A stretch of 64,000 nucleotides of DNA from Pseudovibrio sp. Tun.PSC04-5.I4 (GCF_900104145.1 NZ_FNLB01000006.1:78501-142500), one strand, 5' to 3'; counted from the first letter of the stretch, positions 35,116-44,318 are shown. A program made the numbers and translations. The notes: a model not told the origin generated them from the sequence alone.

Positions 35116-35397
35116 TTACATCAGCTGGCTGAGCTTCATTGCAATGCTCATGTCACCATCAATGGTGAACTTGCCCTGCATGAATGCAGCTGTTGGATCC
35201 AGATCGCCTGCAACCAGAGACTGAAGATCCTCGAAGGAAACACCAATGGTGCAGTCAACGTCTTTGTTGTCTGTGGAGATGGAGTTCCCATCAATCACCA
35301 GAACGCCATCTTCGCCACAGTCAAACTTAATTGAGTTTTCAAAATCGCTGGATTCCACGCGACCTTTCAGGTCATTTGCGACTGCTTCAATTCCCAT
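35116..35397 (-). CDS. SCP2 sterol-transfer-family small protein
   Basis: 93 residues with the SCP2 fold: FENSIKFDCGEDGVLVIDG strand region, then DCTIGVSFEDLQSLVAGDLDP and a C-terminal MQGKFTIDGDMSIAMKLSQL, typical of stand-alone SCP2 proteins that bind lipids or acyl chains in the cytoplasm. The frame reaches a Met five codons earlier (35412), but GGAGG lies 9 bases before the ATG at 35397, so that start was chosen. Partner proteins are unknown. Confidence 0.88.
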   Translation of the reverse strand: MGIEAVANDLKGRVESSDFENSIKFDCGEDGVLVIDGNSISTDNKDVDCTIGVSFEDLQSLVAGDLDPTAAFMQGKFTIDGDMSIAMKLSQLM

Positions 35398-35590
35398 ATT
35401 TGTTCCCTCCATCTATGATATTACGGTGTTTGATAAATTCGGGCAGATGCCTAGAGTGTCCTACAAAGCTCACTAAGTATTACGCATCAGGCACCCGGTT
35501 AACGTAAGCGTAATCGAGCCATCACCAATTGTAAAGTCATCAGATTGCGCTTATTCGGGATACCACCTACTGCATAGGTTGGATCGTGAA

Positions 35591-35637
35591 AGCGGCTTCC
35601 CGAATTTGCTTCGAGATTTTCGGATAAGAATACACGT
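35591..35637. repeat. Dispersed intergenic repeat, degraded copy
   Basis: 47-base element aligning without gaps with the copy at 55456-55502. They share TTCCCGAA near the left and a long right block (TTTTCGGATAAGAATAC). It resembles short palindromic elements scattered between genes in Rhizobiales genomes. It lies between the SCP2 and cupin genes. Confidence 0.75.
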
Positions 35638-35641
35638 AAAT

Positions 35642-36001
35642 TCAAGCTAACTGGTCAGTGATGGACTTTGTTTTCTCTATGATGACATCACCCGTGTGTT
35701 TTGTTGCAACAGGTTCGACCAAGACAATCCAGCATTCTTCCTGCGCGACCGGATTATGCATCCTACCTTTTGGTACCACGTGAAAGTCGCCAGTGTTGAG
35801 CGTGACAGCATCACCTTCATATTCAATAGTGACACTCCCTTTTACAACATAAAAGAGCTCATCTTCCTCATCGTGTTTATGCCAGGCCAGATCACCTTTG
35901 ATTTTTGCAACTTTAACATACTGGTCATTCACTTGAGCCACGATTTTTGGCGACCAATAATCCGTAACTTGCTCAAACTCTGAATTAAAATTTCCAACCA
36001 T
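35642..36001 (-). CDS. Cupin-domain protein
   Basis: 119-residue single-domain cupin. Motif 1 is WHKHDEEDELFYVVKGSVTIE, with the metal-binding His/His/Glu pattern, and motif 2 is GDFHVVPKGRMHNPVA with the final His. The C-terminus is polar (VEPVATKHTGDV). Cytoplasmic; activity unknown. The frame opens further upstream, but GAGG lies 8 bases before the ATG at 36001 and the preceding residues are not cupin-like. Divergent from the rluA-type gene. Confidence 0.85.
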   Translation of the reverse strand: MVGNFNSEFEQVTDYWSPKIVAQVNDQYVKVAKIKGDLAWHKHDEEDELFYVVKGSVTIEYEGDAVTLNTGDFHVVPKGRMHNPVAQEECWIVLVEPVATKHTGDVIIEKTKSITDQLA

Positions 36002-36113
36002 ACAAAACCTCATAATCTGAACAGGCCTCATATATGGGATGGAACAGCCGCACCGCAACACCATGCTGGCGTGTATCCGTTGACCTTTGAAAATGACCCG
36101 TTATAAGCGCCCC

Positions 36114-36794
36114 ATGATTAGTCTATGCCCTCCTTTTATATACAGCCCTCCAATGGAACCTTTCCTTGAGGTCGTTCATCACGATGATGATCTGTTGGTT
36201 CTCAATAAGCCCAGTGGTCTGTTGAGTGTTCCGGGCCGTGTGGAGGCGCATAAGGACTGTCTGGAGACGCGTGCTCAATCCATTTATCCAACCGCAACCA
36301 CCGTGCATCGGTTGGATATGGACACGTCCGGCCTTCTTGTTATGGCTATGAATAAAAATGCCCACCGTCACATGGGGCTTCAGTTTGAAAAACGTATGAC
36401 TCGCAAAACCTATATCGCACGTATATGGGGCCATCCTGCAAACGATGCAGGTGAGGTTGATTTACCGTTGCGCTGCGATTGGCCAAATCGTCCAAAACAG
36501 ATCGTAGATCACGAACTGGGTCGCTCCTCGCAAACCCATTGGGACGTGTTGGAGCGAGAAGAGAATACAACTCTGGTCAAACTGACACCGATCACAGGCC
36601 GGTCGCACCAATTACGCGTGCATATGCTGGAGCTGGGCTATCCCATCGTCGGCGACCGGTTCTATGCGGAAGGGGAGGCGCTGAATTTCGCGCCACGGCT
36701 GCACCTTCACGCGCAAGCCTTGGAAATACGTCATCCCAATGGGGGCGAGTACAACACATTCACGGCGGTCTGTCCGTTTATGAAACTCAGATAA
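36114..36794 (+). CDS. RluA-family pseudouridine synthase
   Basis: About 226 residues. Converts specific uridines in rRNA or tRNA to pseudouridine. The catalytic Asp is in HRLDMDTSGLLV (about 70-81); NKPSGLLSVPGR and the C-terminal TGRSHQLRVHM and PIVGDRFY are RluA signatures. There is no S4 domain, as in RluA itself (23S U746 and tRNA U32) rather than RluC/D. The frame extends to TTG 36087 and ATG 36093. No clear ribosome site marks any start; 36114 gives a family-like N-terminus (PPFIYSPPMEPFLEVV). Confidence 0.88.
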   Translation: MISLCPPFIYSPPMEPFLEVVHHDDDLLVLNKPSGLLSVPGRVEAHKDCLETRAQSIYPTATTVHRLDMDTSGLLVMAMNKNAHRHMGLQFEKRMTRKTYIARIWGHPANDAGEVDLPLRCDWPNRPKQIVDHELGRSSQTHWDVLEREENTTLVKLTPITGRSHQLRVHMLELGYPIVGDRFYAEGEALNFAPRLHLHAQALEIRHPNGGEYNTFTAVCPFMKLR

Positions 36795-37336
36795 GTACGA
36801 CTCAGCATTGCAGGAATGAAATTTGTAAAAATGAGTCATGTTATCTACGCGTAATTACCATTAATCTTCCCCAAATATGTGAAATCCACAGGCCTTAGGT
36901 GAAACTACCAGTCTATTAAGCCAGTATCATTCTCCTCACAAAAATGAGTCAGGCAACTTGTCCTGTAATTTGACAGGCTCCCATCTTACTCTTTGAAAAC
37001 GTTCGGATCTTCCTATCTAACTCTTTGATATTATATTTATATATCACGAGGAGTGGGGAGTGAAAATGTATGCAAGGCTATGCAATTAGCAGAAGCGTCC
37101 GGCGCAAGAACGAAATATGGGTTATGGAAATGACAAACCGATGGATTTGAAACGTTAGTTTTATGACATCCTATTCATATATCTCAGGTTTTTGACTTAA
37201 GTCACACGTCTAGACCGCAATATGACCCAATAATACTCTTGTCGAACGGAAGAGCGGTTTCCTCCCTTAAGCTGTTTTGTGACAAGTATCGATAATTTGT
37301 CACGTTTCTGCTTCGGATTTGCCTACGGAGAAGAGA
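36795..37336. promoter_or_regulatory. Long leader and promoter region of adhE
   Basis: 542 bases with no gene. Contents: an FNR-type box at 37192-37205, a TATGCAA direct repeat with 10-base period at 37069-37085, and a hairpin GTGACAA/TTGTCAC at 37279-37303 in the probable untranslated leader. The rest is AT-rich without recognised signals. Confidence 0.6.
37192..37205. promoter_or_regulatory. FNR/FnrL-type box upstream of adhE
   Basis: TTGACTTAAGTCAC matches the FNR-family pattern TTGAC-N4-GTCAA in 9 of 10 specified bases and contains a perfect 12-base palindrome. It lies 132 bases before the adhE ATG, leaving room for an anaerobically activated promoter. Confidence 0.7.
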
Positions 37337-40006
37337 ATGCCTGTCACTAATCGCGAAGAATTAGACGCCCTTGTTGCCCGTGTTAAAAAAGCGCAACAAG
37401 TCTACGCTACATACACACAAGAGCAGGTAGACAAGATCTTCCGCGCGGCGGCTTTAGCTGCTGCGGATGCTCGCATCCCACTCTCCCGCATGGCGGTTGA
37501 AGAGACGGGTATGGGCGTGATGGAAGACAAGGTTATCAAAAACCAGTTTGCTTCCGAGTACATCTACAACAAATACAAAGACGAAAAGACCTGCGGTATC
37601 CTCGCAGAAGATGACACCTTTGGTACCATCACTATTGCAGAACCAATTGGCATCATCTGCGGCATTGTTCCAACAACCAACCCAACATCCACCGCTATTT
37701 TTAAAGCGTTGATTTCTTTGAAAACCCGTAACGGTATCATCTTCAGCCCGCACCCACGCGCAAAAATGGCAACCAACGAAGCTGCTCGTATCGTTCTGGA
37801 AGCCGCGGTCAAAGCTGGCGCACCAAAAGATATTATCGGCTGGGTTGACGTTCCAACCGTGGAACTCTCTAATGCTTTGATGAAACATGACGGGATCAAC
37901 CTGATCCTCGCCACCGGTGGCCCGGGCATGGTGAAAGCTGCTTACTCCTCCGGTAAGCCAGCAATTGGTGTGGGCGCAGGTAACACCCCTGTTGTGGTTG
38001 ATGAGTTCGCAGACGTGAAGCGCCTTGTTGCTTCTGTTCTCATGTCCAAAACATTCGACAACGGCGTGATCTGTGCATCTGAGCAGTCTGTTATCGTTGT
38101 AGAAGAAATCTACGAGCAGGTTAAAGAACGCTTCTCCAGCCACCAGGGCTACATCCTGAAAGGCAAGGAGCTGCAGGCTGTTAAAGATATTCTGCTAAAA
38201 AACGGCGGCCTCAACGCTGCAATCGTAGGTCAGCCAGCACCAAAAATCGCTGAAATGGCAGGCATAAAGGTTCCAGCAGGCACCAAAATCCTGATCGGCG
38301 AAGTCACAGAAGCCAGTGAAGCTGAGCCATTCGCGCACGAAAAGCTGTCTCCAACACTGGCAATGTACAAAGCAAAGAGCTTTGAAGATGCATGCGGTAT
38401 TGCCGAAAAACTCGTCACCATGGGCGGCATCGGTCACACCTCAGTGTACTACACTGATCAGGACCGTTGTGCAGACCGTGTGAAAGAATTCGGCCGTCGT
38501 ATGAAGACTGCCCGTATTCTCATCAACTCCCCAGCCTCCCATGGCGGTATTGGTGATCTTTACAACTTCTCTCTCGCACCATCCCTCACATTGGGTTGTG
38601 GGTCTTGGGGTGGTAACTCCATCAGTGAGAACGTTGGTCCAAAGCACCTGATCAACAAAAAGACCGTTGCTAAGCGAGCAGAAAACATGCTGTGGCACAA
38701 ACTACCTGAATCCATTTACTTCCGCCGTGGTTGTCTGCCAATCGCTCTTGGCGATCTTGAAGGCAAAAAACGCGCTCTGATCGTAACCGATGGCTTCCTG
38801 TTCAAAAATGGCTACGCTGATGAGACTGTTCGTGTTCTCAAAAGCATGGGCATGGAAACAGTTGTTTTCTATGAAGTTGAAGCTGATCCAACTCTGTCCA
38901 TCGTCCGCAAGGGTGCTGAACTTTGTAAAGCCTTCAAACCAGACGTGATTATCGCAATCGGCGGTGGCTCACCTATGGATGCTGCAAAGATCATGTGGGT
39001 TCTCTATGAGCATCCAGAAGTTGACTTTGCTGATCTTGCACTACGCTTCATGGATATCCGCAAACGCATCTACAAATTCCCGAAAATGGGCGGGAAAGCC
39101 ATGATGGTTGCGATTCCAACCACCTCTGGTACCGGTTCTGAAGTAACCCCGTTTGCAGTGGTTACCGATGATGAAACCGGCATGAAGTACCCAATTGCCG
39201 ATTACCAGCTGACACCAAACATGGCGATCGTTGATGCGAACCTTGTCATGAACATGCCTAAGTCTTTGACAGCGTTTGGCGGCATTGACGCCATCACTCA
39301 CGCAACAGAAGCTTATGTCTCTGTTCTGGCAAACGAGTACTCAGATGGTCAGGCACTTCAGGCTCTCAAACTCCTTAAAGGGAACCTTGTAGAATCCTAC
39401 GAAATGGGTGCCGCATCTCCGAACGCTCGTGAGAAGGTTCACAACGGTGCCACCATTGCAGGTATCGCATTTGCGAACGCCTTCCTCGGGGTCTGTCACT
39501 CCATTGCCCATAAAATTGGTGCAGCGTTCCACGTTCCACACGGTCTGGCAAATGCCATGCTGATCTGTAACGTGATCCGCTACAACTCCAATGATAACCC
39601 AACCAAGCAGACTGCATTCTCTCAGTACGCTCGCCCACAAGCGAAATGTCGTTACGGTGAAATTGCAGAACATCTTGGCCTTGTTGCAGCTGGCGACAGC
39701 CGTGATGTAAAGGTTGAGAAGTTGGTTGAGTGGATTGAAAGCATCAAGACTGCTCTCGATATTCCGGAAGGCTTCAAAGACCTCGGTATCTCCGAGGAGC
39801 AGTTCATGTCAAAAATCGACGAAGTTGCAGTGGAAGCATTTGATGACCAGTGCACCGGCGCAAACCCACGCTACCCGCTGATTGACGAAATCAAACAGCT
39901 CCTTCTCGATGGCTACTACGGTCGCGTTTATGTAGAGGGCCGCGCGGAGGATGTTGTAGATCTTGCGCAGGAAAAAGCGAAAAAGGTGAACAAAGCGAAA
40001 GCTTAA
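37337..40006 (+). CDS. adhE: Bifunctional aldehyde/alcohol dehydrogenase
   Basis: Reduces acetyl-CoA to acetaldehyde and then ethanol, regenerating two NAD+ in fermentation. 889 residues: N-terminal CoA-acylating aldehyde dehydrogenase with nucleophile Cys in NGVICASEQSV (near 244), a linker, and C-terminal iron-dependent alcohol dehydrogenase with GGGSPMDAAK, GIDAITHATEAYVS and the metal-site histidines in GVCHSIAHKIGAAFHVPHG. Forms spirosome filaments in other species. TTG 37319 is an in-frame alternative, but GGAG lies 6 bases before the ATG at 37337. A single-gene unit between an FNR-type box and a terminator, so probably induced without oxygen. Confidence 0.97.
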   Translation: MPVTNREELDALVARVKKAQQVYATYTQEQVDKIFRAAALAAADARIPLSRMAVEETGMGVMEDKVIKNQFASEYIYNKYKDEKTCGILAEDDTFGTITIAEPIGIICGIVPTTNPTSTAIFKALISLKTRNGIIFSPHPRAKMATNEAARIVLEAAVKAGAPKDIIGWVDVPTVELSNALMKHDGINLILATGGPGMVKAAYSSGKPAIGVGAGNTPVVVDEFADVKRLVASVLMSKTFDNGVICASEQSVIVVEEIYEQVKERFSSHQGYILKGKELQAVKDILLKNGGLNAAIVGQPAPKIAEMAGIKVPAGTKILIGEVTEASEAEPFAHEKLSPTLAMYKAKSFEDACGIAEKLVTMGGIGHTSVYYTDQDRCADRVKEFGRRMKTARILINSPASHGGIGDLYNFSLAPSLTLGCGSWGGNSISENVGPKHLINKKTVAKRAENMLWHKLPESIYFRRGCLPIALGDLEGKKRALIVTDGFLFKNGYADETVRVLKSMGMETVVFYEVEADPTLSIVRKGAELCKAFKPDVIIAIGGGSPMDAAKIMWVLYEHPEVDFADLALRFMDIRKRIYKFPKMGGKAMMVAIPTTSGTGSEVTPFAVVTDDETGMKYPIADYQLTPNMAIVDANLVMNMPKSLTAFGGIDAITHATEAYVSVLANEYSDGQALQALKLLKGNLVESYEMGAASPNAREKVHNGATIAGIAFANAFLGVCHSIAHKIGAAFHVPHGLANAMLICNVIRYNSNDNPTKQTAFSQYARPQAKCRYGEIAEHLGLVAAGDSRDVKVEKLVEWIESIKTALDIPEGFKDLGISEEQFMSKIDEVAVEAFDDQCTGANPRYPLIDEIKQLLLDGYYGRVYVEGRAEDVVDLAQEKAKKVNKAKA

Positions 40007-40342
40007 GCCTCAACGCAATCCTGCAAGCTTAGCATTGCGGCTCGAAAAGAAAGGCCCGGGGAAACCTGGGCCTTTTTGTATGAGATAAGTGCAAGGTATG
40101 TATCGTGCACAAATTTAACTTAGAGTTAGGTCGATACATTAAGGCATCAACAAAATTTTACTGAGATGTCGGTTAAGTCGGACGATTAATCTGATTCTGA
40201 ATTATGTAACCATCAAGATAAATTTTTATTTCTACAGCCTGAAGTTAGTCGTTGATACAACCTCTCATTCAGATAATCATGAAACCAATACTCTTAAGTT
40301 CAATTGTTACTCTACTGGACAATATATTTTCAGGTGTACTGT
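40007..40342. other. Intergenic region after adhE
   Basis: 336 bases holding the adhE terminator and the promoter region of the secreted-protein gene. An 8-bp inverted repeat (ATGTATCG at 40098-40105, CGATACAT at 40132-40139) may be an operator. No gene is seen. Confidence 0.5.
40050..40075 (+). terminator. Intrinsic terminator after adhE
   Basis: An 11-bp stem (AAAGGCCCGGG with CCTGGGCCTTT, one G-T wobble) closes a GAAA tetraloop and runs into further T. Confidence 0.92.
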
Positions 40343-41590
40343 ATGATAAATCGTTTATTTTCAATTATAATCTCATTTTTGCTGCTCTTAGGAGCGCACA
40401 CCTCGTTAGCCTCTGCCACAGAAGTTGCTTACGCCAAACAAGGCGGGTGGCAAATCACTACGGTCAAAGATCGAGGGCAGTTCAGTTATTGTGCGGCAGA
40501 CACAGATAACAGCAGTGTCAGTCTGCGGATTGCGACTGATGGGCAGAACTGGCAAATCGGGGCACCCTTTTATGAGCAGGGACCCGTTATGGGGGACATT
40601 GGATTCTACCAGCTCAATGAAGTGTTGCAATTCAACACTGATGGGGACGGCTGGGCGAGTGCAGCTATACCCGCCGGTTTTCTCAATTCTTTACGGGTTG
40701 AACGCCAGTTTATGATGCAGTTAGATCGTGGTGTACAAGTTTGGTCGTTGAAAGGATCCTCTGCCGCCATCGGAAAGGCAATGGAGTGTGCAGCAAATCG
40801 TGGCGCAAAACCTAAGCAGAAAGCAAACCGCCAACCCAAAGATTTAAGTGAGCGCAATTACGGGACTGTCCGTGGCTGGACAGTACGCACGGGCTACGAT
40901 GATAGAGGAACACCCTATTGTTCAGCGGAGGTGCGACGCAAAAACGGAACGCTGCGGATCATGTCCAACGGGAGCGAATGGCTGCTGGGAGTTCCCTATA
41001 CTGGCAACGGGACGAAAAATGGCGGAATTATTCTGGATGGTCAAGGAGATGGTGCGGAGTTCTTTTCCAACGGCAGTGGATGGGCAGCCACCCAGGTTGC
41101 ACCAGAATTTATTGAAGATATTGCCAAGGGTCGCAAACTTACAATTGAGCATGGCAGAGCCTCTCATGTCGTTCGACTGAAGGGATCCGCAGCTGCTCTG
41201 CTCAAGATCAAGGAGTGTTTGCAAACAGGCGGTCAGCCCCCGGTTGGACAAGCCCATATGCCCAAACCACAAATTCAATCGCAAACACCATCTCTCGCCT
41301 TTTCCGGTTCATGGGTTTGGAACAACGCCACAACCAAAATGCAGCAACCCGGAAACGTATCTAAGCTGGAGATGTTTGAGAACAACAGATTCAGGTACTG
41401 CTACAATTCAGATTGCAGATTGGTTACGGGGGACTACGGCCCGGATGACAGTATGAGTTTTTCATCGGACGGGACAAACTATTTCGAGTTTATGTTCCCA
41501 GAGCCGGGTGTGGCGGAAGGCCGATATTGGCTTAGTTTTAATGGTCCCGCCAGAGCTCCAGATGCAACAATAACAATGTATGCGCCCTGA
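40343..41590 (+). CDS. Secreted protein with internal duplication
   Basis: 415 residues: signal peptide (MINRLFSIIISFLLLLG, cleavage near ASA-TE at about 25), then two tandem copies of one module at about 33-160 and 175-305. Both copies share GW-x-(I/V)-x-T, DRG-x5-YC, LRI-x3-G-x2-W-x2-G-x-P, a GWA...P block and an ending of the V-x-LKGS-(S/A)-AA-x2-K-x2-EC kind. One Cys is near each module start and one at its end, probably disulphide-paired. The module resembles the IalB-like secreted family (tentative). A third, different C-terminal module (about 325-415) has a Cys pair RYCYNSDCR. The start at 40343 follows AGGTG; an upstream Met would break the signal peptide. Periplasmic or exported; role unknown. 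Confidence 0.75.
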   Translation: MINRLFSIIISFLLLLGAHTSLASATEVAYAKQGGWQITTVKDRGQFSYCAADTDNSSVSLRIATDGQNWQIGAPFYEQGPVMGDIGFYQLNEVLQFNTDGDGWASAAIPAGFLNSLRVERQFMMQLDRGVQVWSLKGSSAAIGKAMECAANRGAKPKQKANRQPKDLSERNYGTVRGWTVRTGYDDRGTPYCSAEVRRKNGTLRIMSNGSEWLLGVPYTGNGTKNGGIILDGQGDGAEFFSNGSGWAATQVAPEFIEDIAKGRKLTIEHGRASHVVRLKGSAAALLKIKECLQTGGQPPVGQAHMPKPQIQSQTPSLAFSGSWVWNNATTKMQQPGNVSKLEMFENNRFRYCYNSDCRLVTGDYGPDDSMSFSSDGTNYFEFMFPEPGVAEGRYWLSFNGPARAPDATITMYAP

Positions 41591-41881
41591 TAGTACAAAC
41601 AATAACCCGGAGTTTTCTCCGGGTTATTCGTGCCTGCGAATAATTATTAAGTTCTCGTCACGGGTAACTCAGCTTGCTGAAACTCTCGCAGAAGTTCCTG
41701 TGCCAATTGGTTTCGTTTGCCAAGGGTATGTACACAAGCCCGCTAAACCTCCTTGGTCGTCAGCGGTGTACAGAATAACAGCGAACCGAACGTTCGAGTG
41801 AACCTCAACCTTTTCGATAATAGTCCGGCTTTCATTTGCTTTTGTTCGTGGAGGATGATGGGCTCTAGGCCTACACTCCGA
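41591..41881. other. Gap after the secreted protein, with a possible gene relic
   Basis: The terminator hairpin is at 41601-41628. Beyond it, a minus-strand reading frame ending at a TGA (41671-41673) gives IIEKVEVHSNVRFAVILY, which faintly recalls the C-terminal tail of large serine recombinases. No start or upstream domain is left, so this is at most a degraded remnant. Confidence 0.25.
41601..41628. terminator. Strong hairpin terminator
   Basis: A perfect 12-bp stem (AATAACCCGGAG and CTCCGGGTTATT) closes a TTTT loop, starting 11 bases after the stop of the secreted-protein gene. The T-rich end of the arm substitutes for a U-run. Confidence 0.85.
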
Positions 41882-43294
41882 CTAAATGTCGCTCCTTGCA
41901 TCTGAATGTCTCCTCACACTCTCCATCACATCCGCCAAAACCTCGTAAACCTCCGGCTCAATCATCTGACTTACGTTGAAACGCATGTATTGGCTCATGG
42001 ATTGAGAGGGGCTGAAGACGTTGCCCGGTGCGAGAACCATGTTCCGCTTCAAGGCTGCACGGGCAACATCTGCTGAATCTACTAGATCAGGGAGAGTGCA
42101 CCACAGATAGAACCCGCCGCGCGGGGTCAGCCATGGTTGAATGCCGAGATGTGAAAGCTGAGCGGTCGCGTCTTGCATCACTCGTGAGAGACGTCGGTGC
42201 AAGGTTTCCCTATGCTTGCGATAACTGCCAGAGCTCAGCACTGAATACAGCAGTTCCACCGTCAAAGGGCTGGGCCCGCCAAAGTTCGTTGCCAATTGAA
42301 GGTCTATGAGCGCTTCCACCCAATCTGGACGCGCAGCAATATAACCGCAACGCGTTGAGGCAGAGAGTGTCTTGGAAAAACTACTAATGCGAATAACGCG
42401 GTCCAGACCATCCAGCACCGCCAGACGAGGAGAAGGCTCCGGTTCAAACCCCGCGAAAGTGTCATCTTCCACAATAACCAGATCATGCGCCGCCGCAGCC
42501 TTTAATACCTGATGTGCAATCTGCGGCGAGAGGGAAGCCCCTGTTGGATTGTGGATCGCAGTGTTGGTGATATAGAGCCGTGGTTTGTGTTCCTTCAATG
42601 CATCAACAAAACGCACCATATCCGGGCCAGCAGGCGTGTAAGGCACACCAATGACCTGAACTTCATGAGCCCTCAACAACGCCTGAAAGTTGAAATAACA
42701 TGGGTCATCCAGAAGAACCACATCTCCCGGACGAAGAAGAAATCGACAAATCAAGTCAATGGCTTGCGTGCCAGAGGATGTAAGTAGAATCTGATCAAGG
42801 TCTACATCCAAACCTTCACCGGCAAACTGTTGGAAAAGGAGCCGGCGGAGATTATAGGCACCGCGTGTGCTGCCGTATTCTGTAAGCACCGCATCCTCTG
42901 CACGCGCAAGGCTTCGGATCGCTTTGCGAAGCGCGGTGTTCGGCATCCAGTCGGAGGGAAGCCAGCCGCAGCCGGGCTTCAACATAGCAGGGCTTGCGTC
43001 CAAAGATTGGCGAGAAACCCAAAACGGATCAATAGCCTGATCAAGCTGCGGGGCAATTTCAGTCAGTTTGAGAGGGGCAGTATTTCCCGAGACAAAAAAG
43101 CCGGAACCGGGACGAGACCGAATAACACCTTCTGCCACCAGCCTGTCATAGGCATCCGTAATTGTGGAAGGGGAAACACCCATCGTAACCGCGAAGCTGC
43201 GTATGCTGGGCAACCTCTCTCCCGGCGAAAGCGCACGGCTCGCTATTCTGTTTTGGATTGCATCCATAACGTCGCTTGTACGTGTGCCTGCCAT
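41882..43294 (-). CDS. MocR/PdxR-type GntR regulator with aminotransferase domain
   Basis: 470 residues: GntR winged HTH at about 5-72 (ERLPSIRSFAVTMGVSPSTI and a GVIRSRPGSGFFV wing), linker, then a class I aminotransferase fold (about 100-455). The PLP-site Asn/Asp/Tyr set is in NPTGASLSP and IVEDDTFAGF, and the PLP lysine is in SSFSKTLSAST. MocR proteins bind PLP or an amino-PLP adduct and often control a divergent transporter; here the EamA exporter gene diverges with a 121-base gap. Effector unknown; PdxR is one named subgroup, but no pyridoxal synthesis genes are nearby. Confidence 0.92.
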   Translation of the reverse strand: MAGTRTSDVMDAIQNRIASRALSPGERLPSIRSFAVTMGVSPSTITDAYDRLVAEGVIRSRPGSGFFVSGNTAPLKLTEIAPQLDQAIDPFWVSRQSLDASPAMLKPGCGWLPSDWMPNTALRKAIRSLARAEDAVLTEYGSTRGAYNLRRLLFQQFAGEGLDVDLDQILLTSSGTQAIDLICRFLLRPGDVVLLDDPCYFNFQALLRAHEVQVIGVPYTPAGPDMVRFVDALKEHKPRLYITNTAIHNPTGASLSPQIAHQVLKAAAAHDLVIVEDDTFAGFEPEPSPRLAVLDGLDRVIRISSFSKTLSASTRCGYIAARPDWVEALIDLQLATNFGGPSPLTVELLYSVLSSGSYRKHRETLHRRLSRVMQDATAQLSHLGIQPWLTPRGGFYLWCTLPDLVDSADVARAALKRNMVLAPGNVFSPSQSMSQYMRFNVSQMIEPEVYEVLADVMESVRRHSDARSDI

Positions 43295-43312
43295 CTACAT
43301 CTTTCCAAGTGT

Positions 43313-43360
43313 ACTGTTTAATGTACCCATACAGTTTGGTGTAATTGTATTGTTCTGTAT
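43313..43360. promoter_or_regulatory. Candidate MocR operator cluster
   Basis: Three related half-sites lie between the divergent genes: ACTGT at 43313-43317, ATACAGT at 43329-43335 and CTGTAT at 43355-43360. Both inverted and spaced arrangements are available, as in MocR-controlled divergent promoters. Confidence 0.4.
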
Positions 43361-43415
43361 CTGTTTTGGCCAGCCTTATCTCGCTATGACCAATCCTCAA
43401 TTAAAGAGGTGTGAA

Positions 43416-44276
43416 ATGCAAAGAACAACAACAGGATGGGGCAGCGGTCTGCTGGGTGTGCTTATTTTCAGTGGTTCACTACCGGCAACCCGCACAGCTG
43501 TGAGTGGATTCGATCCTCTTTTCCTCACCTCAGCCCGCGCGGCTATTGCTGCTCTTTTGGGAGCTACACTTCTCATCGTGCTCAGGCAAAAACTGCCAGC
43601 CCGAGGCGATCTGGCATCACTGGCCATTATCGCGCTAGGTGTGGTTGTGGGGTTTCCATTGCTAACAGCACTGGCGCTTCAACACATCACCGCCGCCCAT
43701 TCCACCGTCTTCATAGGCCTCTTGCCATTATCAACCGCAGTCTTTGGCGTACTCCGTGGAGGAGAGCGTCCTAAACCTGCCTTCTGGTTGTTTTCCTGTG
43801 TTGGCGGCGTGCTGGTGGCAGGTTTTGCTTTGAGCAATGGCGGCGGGGCTTCAATGCAAGGCAATCTGCTCATGGTTGCCGCGATCATACTTTGCGGCCT
43901 TGCTTATGCCGAAGGAGCCGTGCTTTCCCGCCGGCTAGGGGGCTGGCAGGTGATTTCGTGGGCTCTGGTATTGGCTCTGCCTGTTATGTCGGTGCTTACT
44001 CTGTTACAGATGCCACAAGATTGGTCAGGCATCAGCCCGCAGGCATGGTTTGCTCTGGGGTATGTCTCTACCTTCAGCATGCTGATCGGGTTCGTGTTTT
44101 GGTATCATGGCCTGGCCCATGGCGGCATTGCGAGCGTAGGCCAACTGCAATTGTTGCAACCGTTTTTCGGTTTGGTGCTGGCTGGATTGCTTTTGGGGGA
44201 AACCGTGGCGCTTTCTATGATCGCTGTGACAGTTCTCGTCGTCTGCTGCGTCGCAGGTGCAAAGCGGTTCGCTTAA
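43416..44276 (+). CDS. EamA/DMT-family transporter
   Basis: 286-residue drug/metabolite-superfamily exporter with ten predicted helices in two EamA halves (about 5-135 and 147-283). Glycine-rich segments include ALGYVSTFSMLIGFVFWYHG and the C-terminal LQPFFGLVLAGLLLGE. The frame is open far upstream inside the MocR gene, but AGAGG lies just before the ATG at 43416 and the protein then starts like the family. Likely exports an amino acid or related metabolite under control of the divergent MocR regulator. Confidence 0.88.
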   Translation: MQRTTTGWGSGLLGVLIFSGSLPATRTAVSGFDPLFLTSARAAIAALLGATLLIVLRQKLPARGDLASLAIIALGVVVGFPLLTALALQHITAAHSTVFIGLLPLSTAVFGVLRGGERPKPAFWLFSCVGGVLVAGFALSNGGGASMQGNLLMVAAIILCGLAYAEGAVLSRRLGGWQVISWALVLALPVMSVLTLLQMPQDWSGISPQAWFALGYVSTFSMLIGFVFWYHGLAHGGIASVGQLQLLQPFFGLVLAGLLLGETVALSMIAVTVLVVCCVAGAKRFA

Positions 44277-44279
44277 AAT

Positions 44280-44304
44280 GCGGGCCTCCAATAACGAGGC
44301 CCGC
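44280..44304. terminator. Hairpin between the convergent EamA and AstE/AspA-like genes
   Basis: A perfect 9-bp stem GCGGGCCTC / GAGGCCCGC with a 7-base loop lies in the 42-base gap. No T-run is seen, so terminator strength is uncertain. Confidence 0.65.
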
Positions 44305-44318
44305 CAACATTCAAATAC

